64,000 nucleotides of DNA from DATMFV01 sp035555975. Lineage in GTDB: Bacteria; Verrucomicrobiota; Verrucomicrobiia; Chthoniobacterales; Chthoniobacteraceae. The translations under genes and the position numbers were made by a program. The stretch spans positions 22,146 to 86,145 of the forward strand of contig DATMFV010000084.1 of NCBI GenBank assembly GCA_035555975.1, read 5' to 3'. Below are positions 18,105 through 26,807 of the stretch, piece after piece; the first letter of the stretch is position 1; every line of letters begins with the position of its first letter. The notes under the pieces are model-generated. The model worked only from the letters and a program-made list of their open reading frames with translations. It did not search any database and was not told the DNA's origin.

Positions 18105-19034
18105 TCAGTTTTTTGAACGATCGTCCGATCCAGGTGGCGACGTAGGATGCGATTGTGAACGGGCAGCAAGATAGGCCCGGCGGTATTGCCTGCCCGAAAA
18201 GGAGAGCAGCGGTTCATCCAGCCGTACCCAGCGTCTCGCGTCCCGGGCGGAAGTATGGGCGGCTTTTAGAATCCGAACTGCTTCGACCATTTCCTCGGCT
18301 CCCAGGCGCGGCTTCCCTCCATCGCGAACTTTGAAAACTTCCTCGATCAACAGCCGGTGCCACGTACCCCCGGCGATTGGGATGAAACGCGTTTCGCATG
18401 TCGTTTCCAGCAAGACATGAAAGGTCGGAGCCGGTTTTTGCGTATTCACCAGCCAGGGGATGCCGCTTTGGTGGTCGATTTCAAACAGAAAACCGCCCTC
18501 GCCACCGCGCAACGCCCGGACTCGCCGCGCTCCCGGGCCCAGAATCGTCTGTCCGATCTCCACGGCGTGAATACCGTATCCGAAGGGGTCCGGCTGTCCC
18601 ACGCAGGAAAGCAGCGAGCGAACCTCCGGGCAACCGCGCCAGCGCAGCAATTCGGGTGCATGGCGATTGCTGGAGCCAAGGACCAGGCGTTCTCCTTCCC
18701 AGGCTAGCAACTGCGCCAGGTCGTCATCGGAGCACGCAACGGGTTTGTCGATATAAACCGTTTTTTTTCGCCGGACGAACGGCTTCGCCAGCGGAACGTG
18801 CGCATCCCAGTCGGAGGTGAGGATGGCTGCCACGCCAGCCCACTCAACAGCTTCATGCAGGGTTCCAATGCGAACGCCCGGCCACTCCAGGCCAAGTTGC
18901 CGGGCCCGTACCTCCTCCGCCCGGTCGAGCGGGCAGAGAAGAATCTCCGCTGCCAACGGGAAAAGAACCTCCAGCCATCGCAGGGCATGAGAAGTCTCCA
19001 AACCGACAATTGCAACACGGGATCGCGGACTCAT
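18105..19034 (-). CDS. Gfo/Idh/MocA-family oxidoreductase
   Basis: 309 residues. The N-terminal Rossmann fold starts RVAIVGLETSHALRWLEVL; the glycine pattern is a variant of GxGxxG in which the second Gly is replaced (GLETSH). VYIDKPVA stands where EKP is usual, keeping the Lys-Pro pair that contacts cofactor and substrate. The C-terminal half is the beta-sheet domain (YGIHAVEIGQTILG, SGIPWLVNTQ). It is shorter than average. The start overlaps the MDR gene stop by 4 bases. A role in oxidising or isomerising a sugar of the imported glycan is inferred. Confidence 0.75.
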   Translation of the reverse strand: MSPRSRVAIVGLETSHALRWLEVLFPLAAEILLCPLDRAEEVRARQLGLEWPGVRIGTLHEAVEWAGVAAILTSDWDAHVPLAKPFVRRKKTVYIDKPVACSDDDLAQLLAWEGERLVLGSSNRHAPELLRWRGCPEVRSLLSCVGQPDPFGYGIHAVEIGQTILGPGARRVRALRGGEGGFLFEIDHQSGIPWLVNTQKPAPTFHVLLETTCETRFIPIAGGTWHRLLIEEVFKVRDGGKPRLGAEEMVEAVRILKAAHTSARDARRWVRLDEPLLSFSGRQYRRAYLAARSQSHPTSPPGSDDRSKN

Positions 19035-20137
19035 TCCAAAGCGGCTGCCCCGTTGCGGGAAAGCGGGTTGTGTTGGGAAATGGTGCCCGCCGCAGGGTGA
19101 CCGTGATCAAGAAGAACCCCCATCGCCTCGGTGTCCGGCTGGGCCAGGAGGTGGTAGGCATCGGCGGCGGACCCAAAGGGAATCAAGTGGGTAATAAGCG
19201 GAGAAACTTCCAGCGTTTCGTCGGCGATGGCCCGCAACATCGTGGCGGCATTGCGGCGAACGTCCCATTTGATATACGTGGCAGGATAGCCATTTTCGTT
19301 TTCGTAACGGGCGTCGCGGTATCCCGCTCCCGCCTTGGCGGAACTGATCAGCCGCAGGTTTCCGCTCGGCGAGGCCATGCTCACCGTAAGGGTCGCGCCG
19401 CCGGGAAATATTATGCGCCCATGCCGGATGCCATCCGGTGAAAGGCTCATCACACCCTTGATCCGCTCGAAAAGCCCTGTGGCCTCGCCTCCCAGACAGA
19501 CATAGGCGGCCTCAATGCCGTACGGCTGGGTCTCCCGTGCAAAGCGTGCCCAGGCGGCGGATGAACCCTCCAACGTCTTCACGGACCGGGGCGCATGGGC
19601 GAGTCGGCGCGAGTTGCGATCCACCATCCAGACCCGGTTACCCAGAGCCAGAAGCAGGCGGGCCGTGATCTGCCCCATCATCCCCGCTCCGGCTACCAAA
19701 GCGTTTTCCCCAAACTCCGGCTGCGCCTTGTGGATCGCTTCCAGCGAAAAACAGAGCATCGCGACAAGACTCGCCTCTTTGAGAGAAACTGCTTCGGGTA
19801 ACGGCGTCACCAGGTTTTTTGCCATCAGCACGCGGCTCGAATGAAACGCGCCCTCCCCCAGGCATGCAACACGGTCGCCGCGCTTGACATGATCCACGCC
19901 CGCGCCCGTTGCGACCACAACACCTGAAAGGCTATAACCGAGCCGCTCCCGGACGACGGGGCGGCGAAAATTCGGATTGGGAGACATTTGCAGGAGACTT
20001 AACTCAGTGCCCGCACTGACGAAACTGTATGCTGTCTCGACCAGCACCTGTCCGGAACCCGGTTCCGGCAGCATGGCTTTCTCAAACGCAATCCCGTTTT
20101 CCGCGTCGGCAACGAGCCTCAAAACTTTGGTAGGCAT
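19031..20137 (-). CDS. MDR-family (zinc-type) dehydrogenase
   Basis: 368 residues, medium-chain dehydrogenase. The GroES-like N-terminal half has GQVLVETAYSFVSAGTEL and YSLSGVVVATGAGV followed by KRGDRVAC. The Rossmann half has NALVAGAGMMGQITARLLLA followed by GNRVWMVD. The usual catalytic cysteine-glycine-D/E-H set is replaced (VSAGTEL), so zinc may be missing and it may be a zinc-independent reductase. It is the first gene of the six-gene minus-strand operon, 89 bases downstream of the regulator gene. Confidence 0.78.
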   Translation of the reverse strand: MPTKVLRLVADAENGIAFEKAMLPEPGSGQVLVETAYSFVSAGTELSLLQMSPNPNFRRPVVRERLGYSLSGVVVATGAGVDHVKRGDRVACLGEGAFHSSRVLMAKNLVTPLPEAVSLKEASLVAMLCFSLEAIHKAQPEFGENALVAGAGMMGQITARLLLALGNRVWMVDRNSRRLAHAPRSVKTLEGSSAAWARFARETQPYGIEAAYVCLGGEATGLFERIKGVMSLSPDGIRHGRIIFPGGATLTVSMASPSGNLRLISSAKAGAGYRDARYENENGYPATYIKWDVRRNAATMLRAIADETLEVSPLITHLIPFGSAADAYHLLAQPDTEAMGVLLDHGHPAAGTISQHNPLSRNGAAALE

Positions 20138-20158
20138 ATCCAGATGCCGCCAAGTCTA

Positions 20159-20173
20159 GATGCCGATGGCATC
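20159..20173. promoter_or_regulatory. 6-3-6 inverted repeat before the catabolic operon
   Basis: GATGCC-GAT-GGCATC lies 22 bases upstream of the MDR start codon, in the gap between the regulator gene and the operon. It could be an operator for the neighbouring AraC/XylR-type regulator or an mRNA hairpin. No partner site was found in the window. Confidence 0.3.
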
Positions 20174-20226
20174 GCCAACAATGGACAAGCGTCCAAATGA
20201 CCGGGACTATCGTCTGCCATTTCAAT

Positions 20227-21381
20227 TCAACGTTTCCCTAGGAGGAACTGCCGGTGCTCCGAAGGCGGCCGTCCGAATTTCTTGCGAAACGCGCGAGTGA
20301 AGTAAGTCTGCTCGCCGAAGCCGATCCGCTCGGTGATCTGCTTGATCGAGAGATTCGTTTCGGCCAGCAGGTAATTGGCGCGTTCAAGGCGGTAGTTGAT
20401 CAGATAACGGATAGGTGAGACGCCGATGGCCTCCACGAACTTCGCCTCGAAGCTGGCCCGGGACATTCCGCAAAGTTTTGCCAGGGCGGCAAGCGTCAGC
20501 CTTTCAGTATAGCGGGTTTGCAGGATTTCCACCGCACGCGAAATCCGCTCGTCGGCCATCATGCGAAGCTGGGAGGAGCGGCGCACGATCAGTTCCCCCA
20601 GGACCGGCTCATGAAGCGCAACCGGTTTCGTTTCCGCTGAGAGTTTTCTGCGGATCACGTCCACCGCAAGCTCGCCAATCCGCTCGAAGTCGATCCGGAT
20701 GGAGGAAAGCGGCATCACCAGCGCGGTGTAAATGGGGTCGTCATTTGCGCCAACCACCGCAACATCAAGCGGACAGCGAAACCCGGCTTCGATCAATGAT
20801 TCCAGGCAACTGATCGCAGCATGATCACTGGCCACCATGATGCCGACGGGCAGGGGGCGCTTGCGAAGGAACCTTAGAAAGCTCCGGCCCAGCGCGGAGT
20901 TGCCACTCCAGAACCGGTCTTCGTGGGGGACGTGAAAATCCGCCATCGTATAGTTGGAAAGGTGTTGCGCAATCGTCTCCTGAAAAGCCGTTTTGCGCCG
21001 ATGGGCCGAGGGGTGCGTCAGCGTGCCGACAAAGGCAAAGTTGATCAACCCCTGCTCCAGGAAATGAAGCGCGGTGACTTTGCCGATCTTCTTCTGGTCG
21101 GGTGCAACGGTGGGAATTCCGGTTTCGAGGCTGTCCCCGTCGACGCTGACGAGCGGAACCCCCGGGGGAACACGCCCGGCCACGTTTTCCAGAAGGGAAA
21201 CCTTCATGGAGGTGATGACGGCCTGCGCCTTTTCCAGCCCCTTCTCGAGAGAGCGGTTTTCCCGCCAGCGCATCTCCCAACCCAGGGCATGGCAAGCCTT
21301 CAATACTCCTTTGGCGATCTGATTCCGGCGCAGATCGGCGTTTTCCGTAAGAAGCAGTACCAGAGGTTTGATGCCGGACAT
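20227..21381 (-). CDS. XylR-like AraC-family regulator with sugar-binding domain
   Basis: 384 residues from ATG 21381; an upstream TTG in frame at 21465 is unlikely. The first ~260 residues are a LacI/PBP-type ligand domain (KPLVLLLTENADLRRNQIAK, VAVVGANDDPIYT, LSSIRIDFERIGELAVDVI). The last ~110 carry two AraC helix-turn-helix units (LTLAALAKLCGMSRASFEAK and LSIKQITERIGFGEQTYFT, then RAFRKKFGRPPSEHR). This build is that of XylR-type activators of pentose/uronate genes. It lies upstream of the catabolic operon on the same strand and is the best candidate for control of the whole locus. Confidence 0.85.
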   Translation of the reverse strand: MSGIKPLVLLLTENADLRRNQIAKGVLKACHALGWEMRWRENRSLEKGLEKAQAVITSMKVSLLENVAGRVPPGVPLVSVDGDSLETGIPTVAPDQKKIGKVTALHFLEQGLINFAFVGTLTHPSAHRRKTAFQETIAQHLSNYTMADFHVPHEDRFWSGNSALGRSFLRFLRKRPLPVGIMVASDHAAISCLESLIEAGFRCPLDVAVVGANDDPIYTALVMPLSSIRIDFERIGELAVDVIRRKLSAETKPVALHEPVLGELIVRRSSQLRMMADERISRAVEILQTRYTERLTLAALAKLCGMSRASFEAKFVEAIGVSPIRYLINYRLERANYLLAETNLSIKQITERIGFGEQTYFTRAFRKKFGRPPSEHRQFLLGKR

Positions 21382-21546
21382 GGGATCGGAGGAGGGGAAG
21401 AGGAGGGTTTCTCTCTCTTGAAGTTTTACTCTGTTAGAAGAATTTCGGCTTTTTGGCAAAGCCAAACTTCTTTAACAATGCGCCGTCCCAATGAGCACCC
21501 ATTGACAAAAATTCACAAAACGTTCCTCCTTTTGGAGCCGATCAAT

Positions 21547-22200
21547 TTAACGGGTGCACATTTCTTGCGTGATCTGTTCACGCTTTAGTCCCTCGACATG
21601 GCCATCGGCAAAAAGCGCGTTGGCCCGGTTGTCATAGGGAAAGGAGGGCGACTTTCCTGCGGTCGGAGGCTGGGCCTGAATCCAGCCAAAGTGGGTCGCC
21701 GCGCCCACTGCCGTATCGTCGGGTCCAAGGCTGCCCGTGATATTGAGGATATAGCCTGCCGGGTCTGGCAGCATGGCGAGTCGCAAGTCGCTATCCTTTC
21801 CCGTGGCGTTGCGGACCCGCATATAGGTGTTGACGATGAAGGCGGCCTTCGACTGCCGCGCCACAGCGGGCGACCTCAGGATGGAAAGCCTTCCGGGATT
21901 GACGAGGTTGGCGGGAAATTCCGGAAAGTACCCTTCGAAGGAGTAAATCCAGTACCACTGCGGCGATGGTTTCCGATCCGCCGCGTAAGCCTGCGGGATC
22001 ACCCCGTTGTGATCTGCGGCATAGCGGAAATGCACCACACCGATCTGCCGCAGGTTGTTCATGCAGGTCTGTCGGTCGAGGACATTCCGGATTCTGGAGC
22101 GGGCGGGTAACGCCAGGGCAGCCAGCACGATGACGATCCCAATGCTGATCAGCAGCTCCAGCAGGGAGAAGGCGTTAGTGTTTTGGTTCCGGGAGTTCAT
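21547..22200 (-). CDS. type II secretion-like pseudopilin with H-X9-DG-type ending
   Basis: 217 residues. The N-terminus has a prepilin peptidase site and hydrophobic stalk (NAFSLLELLISIGIVIVLAA), with Phe-Ser-Leu-Leu-Glu around the cleavage point. The globular part ends in NRANALFADGHVEGL, the DGH box seen in DUF1559-type proteins, which are greatly expanded in Planctomycetota and Verrucomicrobiota. The function of these proteins is poorly known. It sits 22 bases before (downstream of) the large GH39 gene on the minus strand, so it is probably in the same transcript. Confidence 0.75.
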   Translation of the reverse strand: MNSRNQNTNAFSLLELLISIGIVIVLAALALPARSRIRNVLDRQTCMNNLRQIGVVHFRYAADHNGVIPQAYAADRKPSPQWYWIYSFEGYFPEFPANLVNPGRLSILRSPAVARQSKAAFIVNTYMRVRNATGKDSDLRLAMLPDPAGYILNITGSLGPDDTAVGAATHFGWIQAQPPTAGKSPSFPYDNRANALFADGHVEGLKREQITQEMCTR

Positions 22201-22221
22201 CGCAAAAAGGGAAAGGGCGGG

Positions 22222-24780
22222 CTATCTTCCGGCCTGAGCACTGCCGTTTCCGTCAGCCGGAATGCGGAAGCTGACGATCGAGAAGGCGGGGAGTTCCAGT
22301 TCTATCGTAGCAATCCCGTCCCTGGGTGTGATGGTCACGGTTTCGAGGTTGGCGTCGACGCCGCTCTCCCGGTCGAACTTATCAAAGAGCTCCTGATTTC
22401 CGGCCAGGTCGGGCTTGCCAAACTCCTTCCAACGGGGAAACGGATCGTTCCTTTCGTCCAGCGTTCGTTTTTCCAGTTTGAGGGGTACCGATCCGGGCAG
22501 CCCCGAGAGATGAAGCGTGACCTTGGTCGTAAACTGCTCTTTTGGATCTTCGACATAGTTCCAGACAGTGATCCAGCGTCCTTCCTGGTTCGCCGAGGCG
22601 AGCACTTCGATGGGACGGTTGGAGCTTTTGGCTGCGATTTTTTCCCCCTGCATCCGGTGCAGAAGCTCCAGGGCACGGGTATAGGGTCGGATAAGCCCCA
22701 TGCGGGAAATCATACCGCGGTTGTTGTAAAAAAGCGCCTCGTCCGATTTGCCGTGCAGCCGGGCTGAGCCGGGTTCGCAATCGACCTGGACGTAGAGCTG
22801 ATCGATGCCGCCGTCCTTGATCCGGCGAATGGCCGAAAGGACATAGGCCGCGTTGTACGGTTTGCCAAGGTAATCGTTCCCGATCCCGGACGCGGAATTC
22901 CACTCGGTGATGTAGCGCGGCAGCTTTGCGGCCCACGGATGCGATTGGATGGCGCCGGCTGCGTTGCGGAGGTTATGGTCGATTGAGAGGAGAGACGGGA
23001 TGCCTCTCCCGGTTGAATACATATGCCATGCGATGAAGGAAAGGTGGCCGTGGCCCGGTTCCTTTCCGGCGTGTTCGAGGAAACGTCCGAGCGCACCCCT
23101 GGAGCCGGAGGTAAAGCCGGGCGTGCCGACGCGGATCTCCGGGAACGCCCGGCGCGCACCAGCCATGGTATGATCGCACACTTTCAGAAGCTCGTCCCAG
23201 CTTCCCTTGAAATAGAGGATGGCGTCCGGCTCGTTCCATGTTTCGAATTCCCATCTGGCAAGCTCCTTCTCCCCGAATTCCTGTCGCAGGCAGGAGACGA
23301 AGCGGTAGATATAGTCTTCCCACTCAGCGTAATCCCGCGGCGGATATCGGTTGGAAAACGCCTTTCCTTTGGGATGGGTGGCCAGTGCAGGCGGCGTGCT
23401 TTCCAGGACGATGAGCGGAGTGAGCCCAAGCCCGACGATCCGGTGAAAAAGAGCGGTAACTGCGGAAAAATCGTATTCCATTTTTCCGGACGGGAGGCGA
23501 CGGCTTTGGGTCATCGTGCACCCTTCCTGGAACCGGACCCGGTAGATGCCCATTCGTTGCGCGGCGATCTTCAGGATGGTCTCCTTCCACGGCGTCCTGG
23601 CGAATTCCATCGTGTAACTCGACGCGATGCCATCCGCCCGATACGAAAAGTCTCCCTGCGGGTGTTTGAAATCAACCGTCACTGCGGCCTGGCTTCGGTC
23701 GACCTTTTCGAGCTTGGCGACCTCCGTATTGACAAAGCTCAAATTATCGAACCAGACCTGCCCGCTTGCCGTTTCGAAAAGTCGCAGCCAGACCTGCACC
23801 CTTTCCACCCCGGGGGGAACAACCACATTGGAGTTATAATGAGTCCACCCGGTATCCCCCTCCACCGAGCCCGACTGGACATGGCTGCGCATCTTTCCCT
23901 TGTCATCGAAAAGCACGATCTGCATCGACGCCCGACAGAAGCGCTTCGCCCCGGTTTTGACTCCAGCGGTTTTCATGAACGCTTTGAAAGAATAGATGCC
24001 GGGCTTTACGTCGATCGGTTCCGAGACGGCCGTTGCAGGGCCGGTCAGGTGAAGCGCGAAGTTGCCGCTCTTTTTTTCCGTGGAATCCCAGTGGACGTTC
24101 CTCGCGGCGTCGGGATTGATGGGAAAGCCGTCCCAATCCTTGCCTGTCGGGAAACTCCAGTTGATGGAGGCGCCACCCGCTTCGAGCTCGAACCCCGGGT
24201 TGGTCAGCAGGTTCGCGGCCGCATCGGGAACGTGGGCCGACTCCTCTTTCACGGGTTTGACTGCCAGGTCTGAAAACCAGATCGTCCCTTGCGGAATCTT
24301 CCATCCTTCAAGAACCAGCCTCGCCGTCGCTGCGGCTTGCGGGAAGACCATCTGCTTGTTGAAAAAGGTCCAGTCGCCCGAACCGTCGGCGGCAAAGGCC
24401 GTTTTATGGCCGATGATTTTTCCATTCTTGCCGAAATACTGGACTACGGCGCTCGCGCGGTGATAGCGCCGCTTTCCGGTCTGGACATCCGCCCATTTGA
24501 TCCAGCCGCTGACTTCGAGGATCGGCGACGAAAGAGGGATCGGGGCGGACGTGATGGCCGTGGAACCATTGATTTCAAGGGCGGGCTTGCCGTCGTGACC
24601 GTTTGGAACGACCCGAGGCGCGGGAAGGTCTTTCGCTCTCCAGGCGATCGACCAGGTATTCATCTCGTGGGCAAAGCCGCCGTTTTCGAGCAGGTTCTCT
24701 CCGAAAAGGGGGAGAGTGGAAGCGAGCATGAAGGCGGTGGCGGCCAGTTTCAGGATTTGGGGATGGAACGGTAATTTCAT
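22222..24780 (-). CDS. large GH39-type glycoside hydrolase, paralogue of the 4941-7484 gene
   Basis: 852 residues from ATG 24780. It matches the plus-strand GH39 block for block: signal peptide (LAATAFMLASTLPLFGEN), NLLENGGFAHEMNTW, NLLTNPGFELEAGG, NRYPPRDYAEWEDYIYRFVS, FETWNEPDA (acid/base Glu), YITEWNSASG (nucleophile Glu) and the beta-rich end. Identity is clearly high by eye over the full length, though many positions differ, so the duplication is not recent. It follows the heparinase-like gene (26-base gap). Having two secreted versions may widen substrate range. Confidence 0.8.
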   Translation of the reverse strand: MKLPFHPQILKLAATAFMLASTLPLFGENLLENGGFAHEMNTWSIAWRAKDLPAPRVVPNGHDGKPALEINGSTAITSAPIPLSSPILEVSGWIKWADVQTGKRRYHRASAVVQYFGKNGKIIGHKTAFAADGSGDWTFFNKQMVFPQAAATARLVLEGWKIPQGTIWFSDLAVKPVKEESAHVPDAAANLLTNPGFELEAGGASINWSFPTGKDWDGFPINPDAARNVHWDSTEKKSGNFALHLTGPATAVSEPIDVKPGIYSFKAFMKTAGVKTGAKRFCRASMQIVLFDDKGKMRSHVQSGSVEGDTGWTHYNSNVVVPPGVERVQVWLRLFETASGQVWFDNLSFVNTEVAKLEKVDRSQAAVTVDFKHPQGDFSYRADGIASSYTMEFARTPWKETILKIAAQRMGIYRVRFQEGCTMTQSRRLPSGKMEYDFSAVTALFHRIVGLGLTPLIVLESTPPALATHPKGKAFSNRYPPRDYAEWEDYIYRFVSCLRQEFGEKELARWEFETWNEPDAILYFKGSWDELLKVCDHTMAGARRAFPEIRVGTPGFTSGSRGALGRFLEHAGKEPGHGHLSFIAWHMYSTGRGIPSLLSIDHNLRNAAGAIQSHPWAAKLPRYITEWNSASGIGNDYLGKPYNAAYVLSAIRRIKDGGIDQLYVQVDCEPGSARLHGKSDEALFYNNRGMISRMGLIRPYTRALELLHRMQGEKIAAKSSNRPIEVLASANQEGRWITVWNYVEDPKEQFTTKVTLHLSGLPGSVPLKLEKRTLDERNDPFPRWKEFGKPDLAGNQELFDKFDRESGVDANLETVTITPRDGIATIELELPAFSIVSFRIPADGNGSAQAGR

Positions 24781-24806
24781 GGAGACAGAGCGTCAAAACA
24801 TTGAGG

Positions 24807-26624
24807 CTATCGATTGGCGGTGCGGATCGTCAGTTCATAGCGTAACGTGATGTCCCGTCGGGTTTCGTTAAAAATCCAGGACGCCCGCGTCAACCCCCGT
24901 GTTTCGGGGATCAACTCCAGCACGGAAGGGAGGTTCGGCGGAGTCACTTCGATGCAGATCCCGCCATGGCGGAATGCGACCCCCCGTCCATCGAGTGGAA
25001 CGGTTTCGACTTGCCCGTGGAGCTGGAAGATCAGCGGGGTCGCCTCCCGAAGTCGGATCGTATCGGTAATGACAAGCCGCCCTGGTTCCGGCCACGAAAA
25101 GGCGCGGTGGTATTTTTCCGGCCGCCACGATTCGGGGTAGGCGCAGGCGAGATCCAGTGAAACGGCGTTTTGGCCCACTTCGAGACAGTTTGGCATCTCC
25201 TTGCCCCGGTAGTCGCGGTGGGAGGGCACCCATTGGCCCCGCCCGTTGAAAAGCAGGACGTTGTGCGCGGTGCTTTGGATCGACTCACGACCAAAATTAA
25301 TCGCCTTGCCGATGCCGTATCCCATATCCGCGATGAAAGGCCGCCCCCCGGCGAGCAGGACGAAATGACCCATGTCGGCATGCACGTGGTCGGGATTGAG
25401 CACCTCTCCTTTTGGCAGTAGCGGGCCGCGCCGCATGCCGGAAAATTCCGTAAATCGGGCGAAGCACGCCTTGCCGCCGGGCGGCCCCCATTTGGTCCCG
25501 AAAAGCACCTCGGTTCCCTCGACTTCCGTTCGGTAAAGCCACTCTCCGGAGTCCTCGAACTTTGACGCGCCGGTTGGCAGTCCCGGCTCAGGCTTGATCT
25601 CCGGATCGATAAAGAGCAGGAGATTCGGCTGCTTATGGGCTTCGGCGTAAGGGGTTTTCTCCGGAACGCTCGCGTTGGCCCGGGCGGTGAGCAGCGCACC
25701 GAACTGGGCGCGCCGGTCACCCATGCGCCAGGCGAGCGCCGCGAACAGGCCGCAGGCGTCATGCCGAATAGCTTCGCCTTCCGCGCCATACCCTCCGTCC
25801 CCATAAGTGATGTAAGCAAGCCCGTTGCCCGAGTAGTGAGCCAGCAGCCAGCCTCCAAGCGCCTTCCAGAACCGCGAAGCATCATACAGGTTTTCTCCCG
25901 TCCGCTCCCCATGCAGTTCCATCCAGAGCATCAGGGAATTGATGCCGTAATGCAGGTACATGACCCCTTCATAACTTGAGCCGTCTTCCGGGAGGTGCGT
26001 CTGCACGATTCGCAGTTCCCTTTCGCAAAGATCAAGCCAGGGGGCCACCTCCGCCGCGCGGCCTGCCTTTTCAAAGTAACAGGCCGATGCATAAAGGCCG
26101 CTCCAGTCGATCCAGTGATGGTTTTGCAGGTAACTGCGGCACCAGAAGACGCTCTCCTGCTGCGCGGCTTCGTAAAATAACGCCGCCTGCCGAAAAAGCC
26201 GCAGTTCCGCCTCCTGCCTCAATTCCGGCGACAGCGCATCGGCATCCGCCCAGGAAAGTCCCAGCGCCAGCCCCTGGCAACAATGCGCGGCAACGAGATC
26301 GAGATTGTCGGTCACGCCAAACGGGTCTTTTCCCCAAACCGGAGCGTCCAATATGCAGTGCAGGGCCCTCCGTGCCACCATGAGTGAAGCCTCCCGGCTC
26401 TCCGGAGCGTGGGAGAGGAGCATGGCGGATGCAAAAAGAGGTCCCCAGGCGCGCCGGTTGCTGTCGTCGGAGATCAATTCCGGGGAGACTCCCTCCACAA
26501 ACGCGCGGGTGCGCCACAACGCCAATTCCCATAATTTCGCTTTCGGAGGATTCTTGAATCGCGAACAGGCCCGGACAAACGATTCCTTGACCAAGGGAGA
26601 AACAGAGGCAGTGGGATAAGACAT
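24807..26624 (-). CDS. heparinase II/III-like lyase
   Basis: 605 residues from ATG 26624. The N-terminal ~330 residues form the alpha/alpha toroid (YASACYFEKAGRAAEV, SYEGVMYLHYGINSLMLWME, AYITYGDGGYGAEGE). The C-terminal beta domain carries PDHVHADMGHFVLLAGGRP, FIADMGYG, and STAHNVLLFNGRGQ, the family pattern with His residues that bind or activate the uronate. No signal peptide is evident at this start, so the enzyme may be cytoplasmic and act on imported oligosaccharides. It is the first gene of the minus-strand run that includes the second large GH39. Confidence 0.75.
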   Translation of the reverse strand: MSYPTASVSPLVKESFVRACSRFKNPPKAKLWELALWRTRAFVEGVSPELISDDSNRRAWGPLFASAMLLSHAPESREASLMVARRALHCILDAPVWGKDPFGVTDNLDLVAAHCCQGLALGLSWADADALSPELRQEAELRLFRQAALFYEAAQQESVFWCRSYLQNHHWIDWSGLYASACYFEKAGRAAEVAPWLDLCERELRIVQTHLPEDGSSYEGVMYLHYGINSLMLWMELHGERTGENLYDASRFWKALGGWLLAHYSGNGLAYITYGDGGYGAEGEAIRHDACGLFAALAWRMGDRRAQFGALLTARANASVPEKTPYAEAHKQPNLLLFIDPEIKPEPGLPTGASKFEDSGEWLYRTEVEGTEVLFGTKWGPPGGKACFARFTEFSGMRRGPLLPKGEVLNPDHVHADMGHFVLLAGGRPFIADMGYGIGKAINFGRESIQSTAHNVLLFNGRGQWVPSHRDYRGKEMPNCLEVGQNAVSLDLACAYPESWRPEKYHRAFSWPEPGRLVITDTIRLREATPLIFQLHGQVETVPLDGRGVAFRHGGICIEVTPPNLPSVLELIPETRGLTRASWIFNETRRDITLRYELTIRTANR

Positions 26625-26723
26625 GGAAATTGAATGACCAAGACGACATTGGGCGAAGCTCCATCGCCCCGCAAGAGACGATCATCTCGATCTATTGACT
26701 TATTTGCCACGCCACGCGCCTTG

Positions 26724-26763
26724 GTCTTAACTCATACTGGCAGATAATTCAAAAGGTTAAGAC
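26724..26763. promoter_or_regulatory. 8-bp inverted repeat in a divergent promoter region
   Basis: GTCTTAAC (26724-26731) and GTTAAGAC (26756-26763) are exact reverse complements with starts 32 bases apart, about three helical turns. They lie between the minus-strand lyase gene and the plus-strand PEP-CTERM gene, where both promoters must be. A dimeric regulator operator is a reasonable reading. Confidence 0.4.
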
Positions 26764-26807
26764 GTTTGTCTCTAGGCGAGGCTGTTTGGGATGATACCTT
26801 CGCCGCT

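Noticed and set aside
16515..18116. 533-codon plus-strand ORF
   Set aside because: It is antisense to the short GH39 gene, which has both catalytic motifs.
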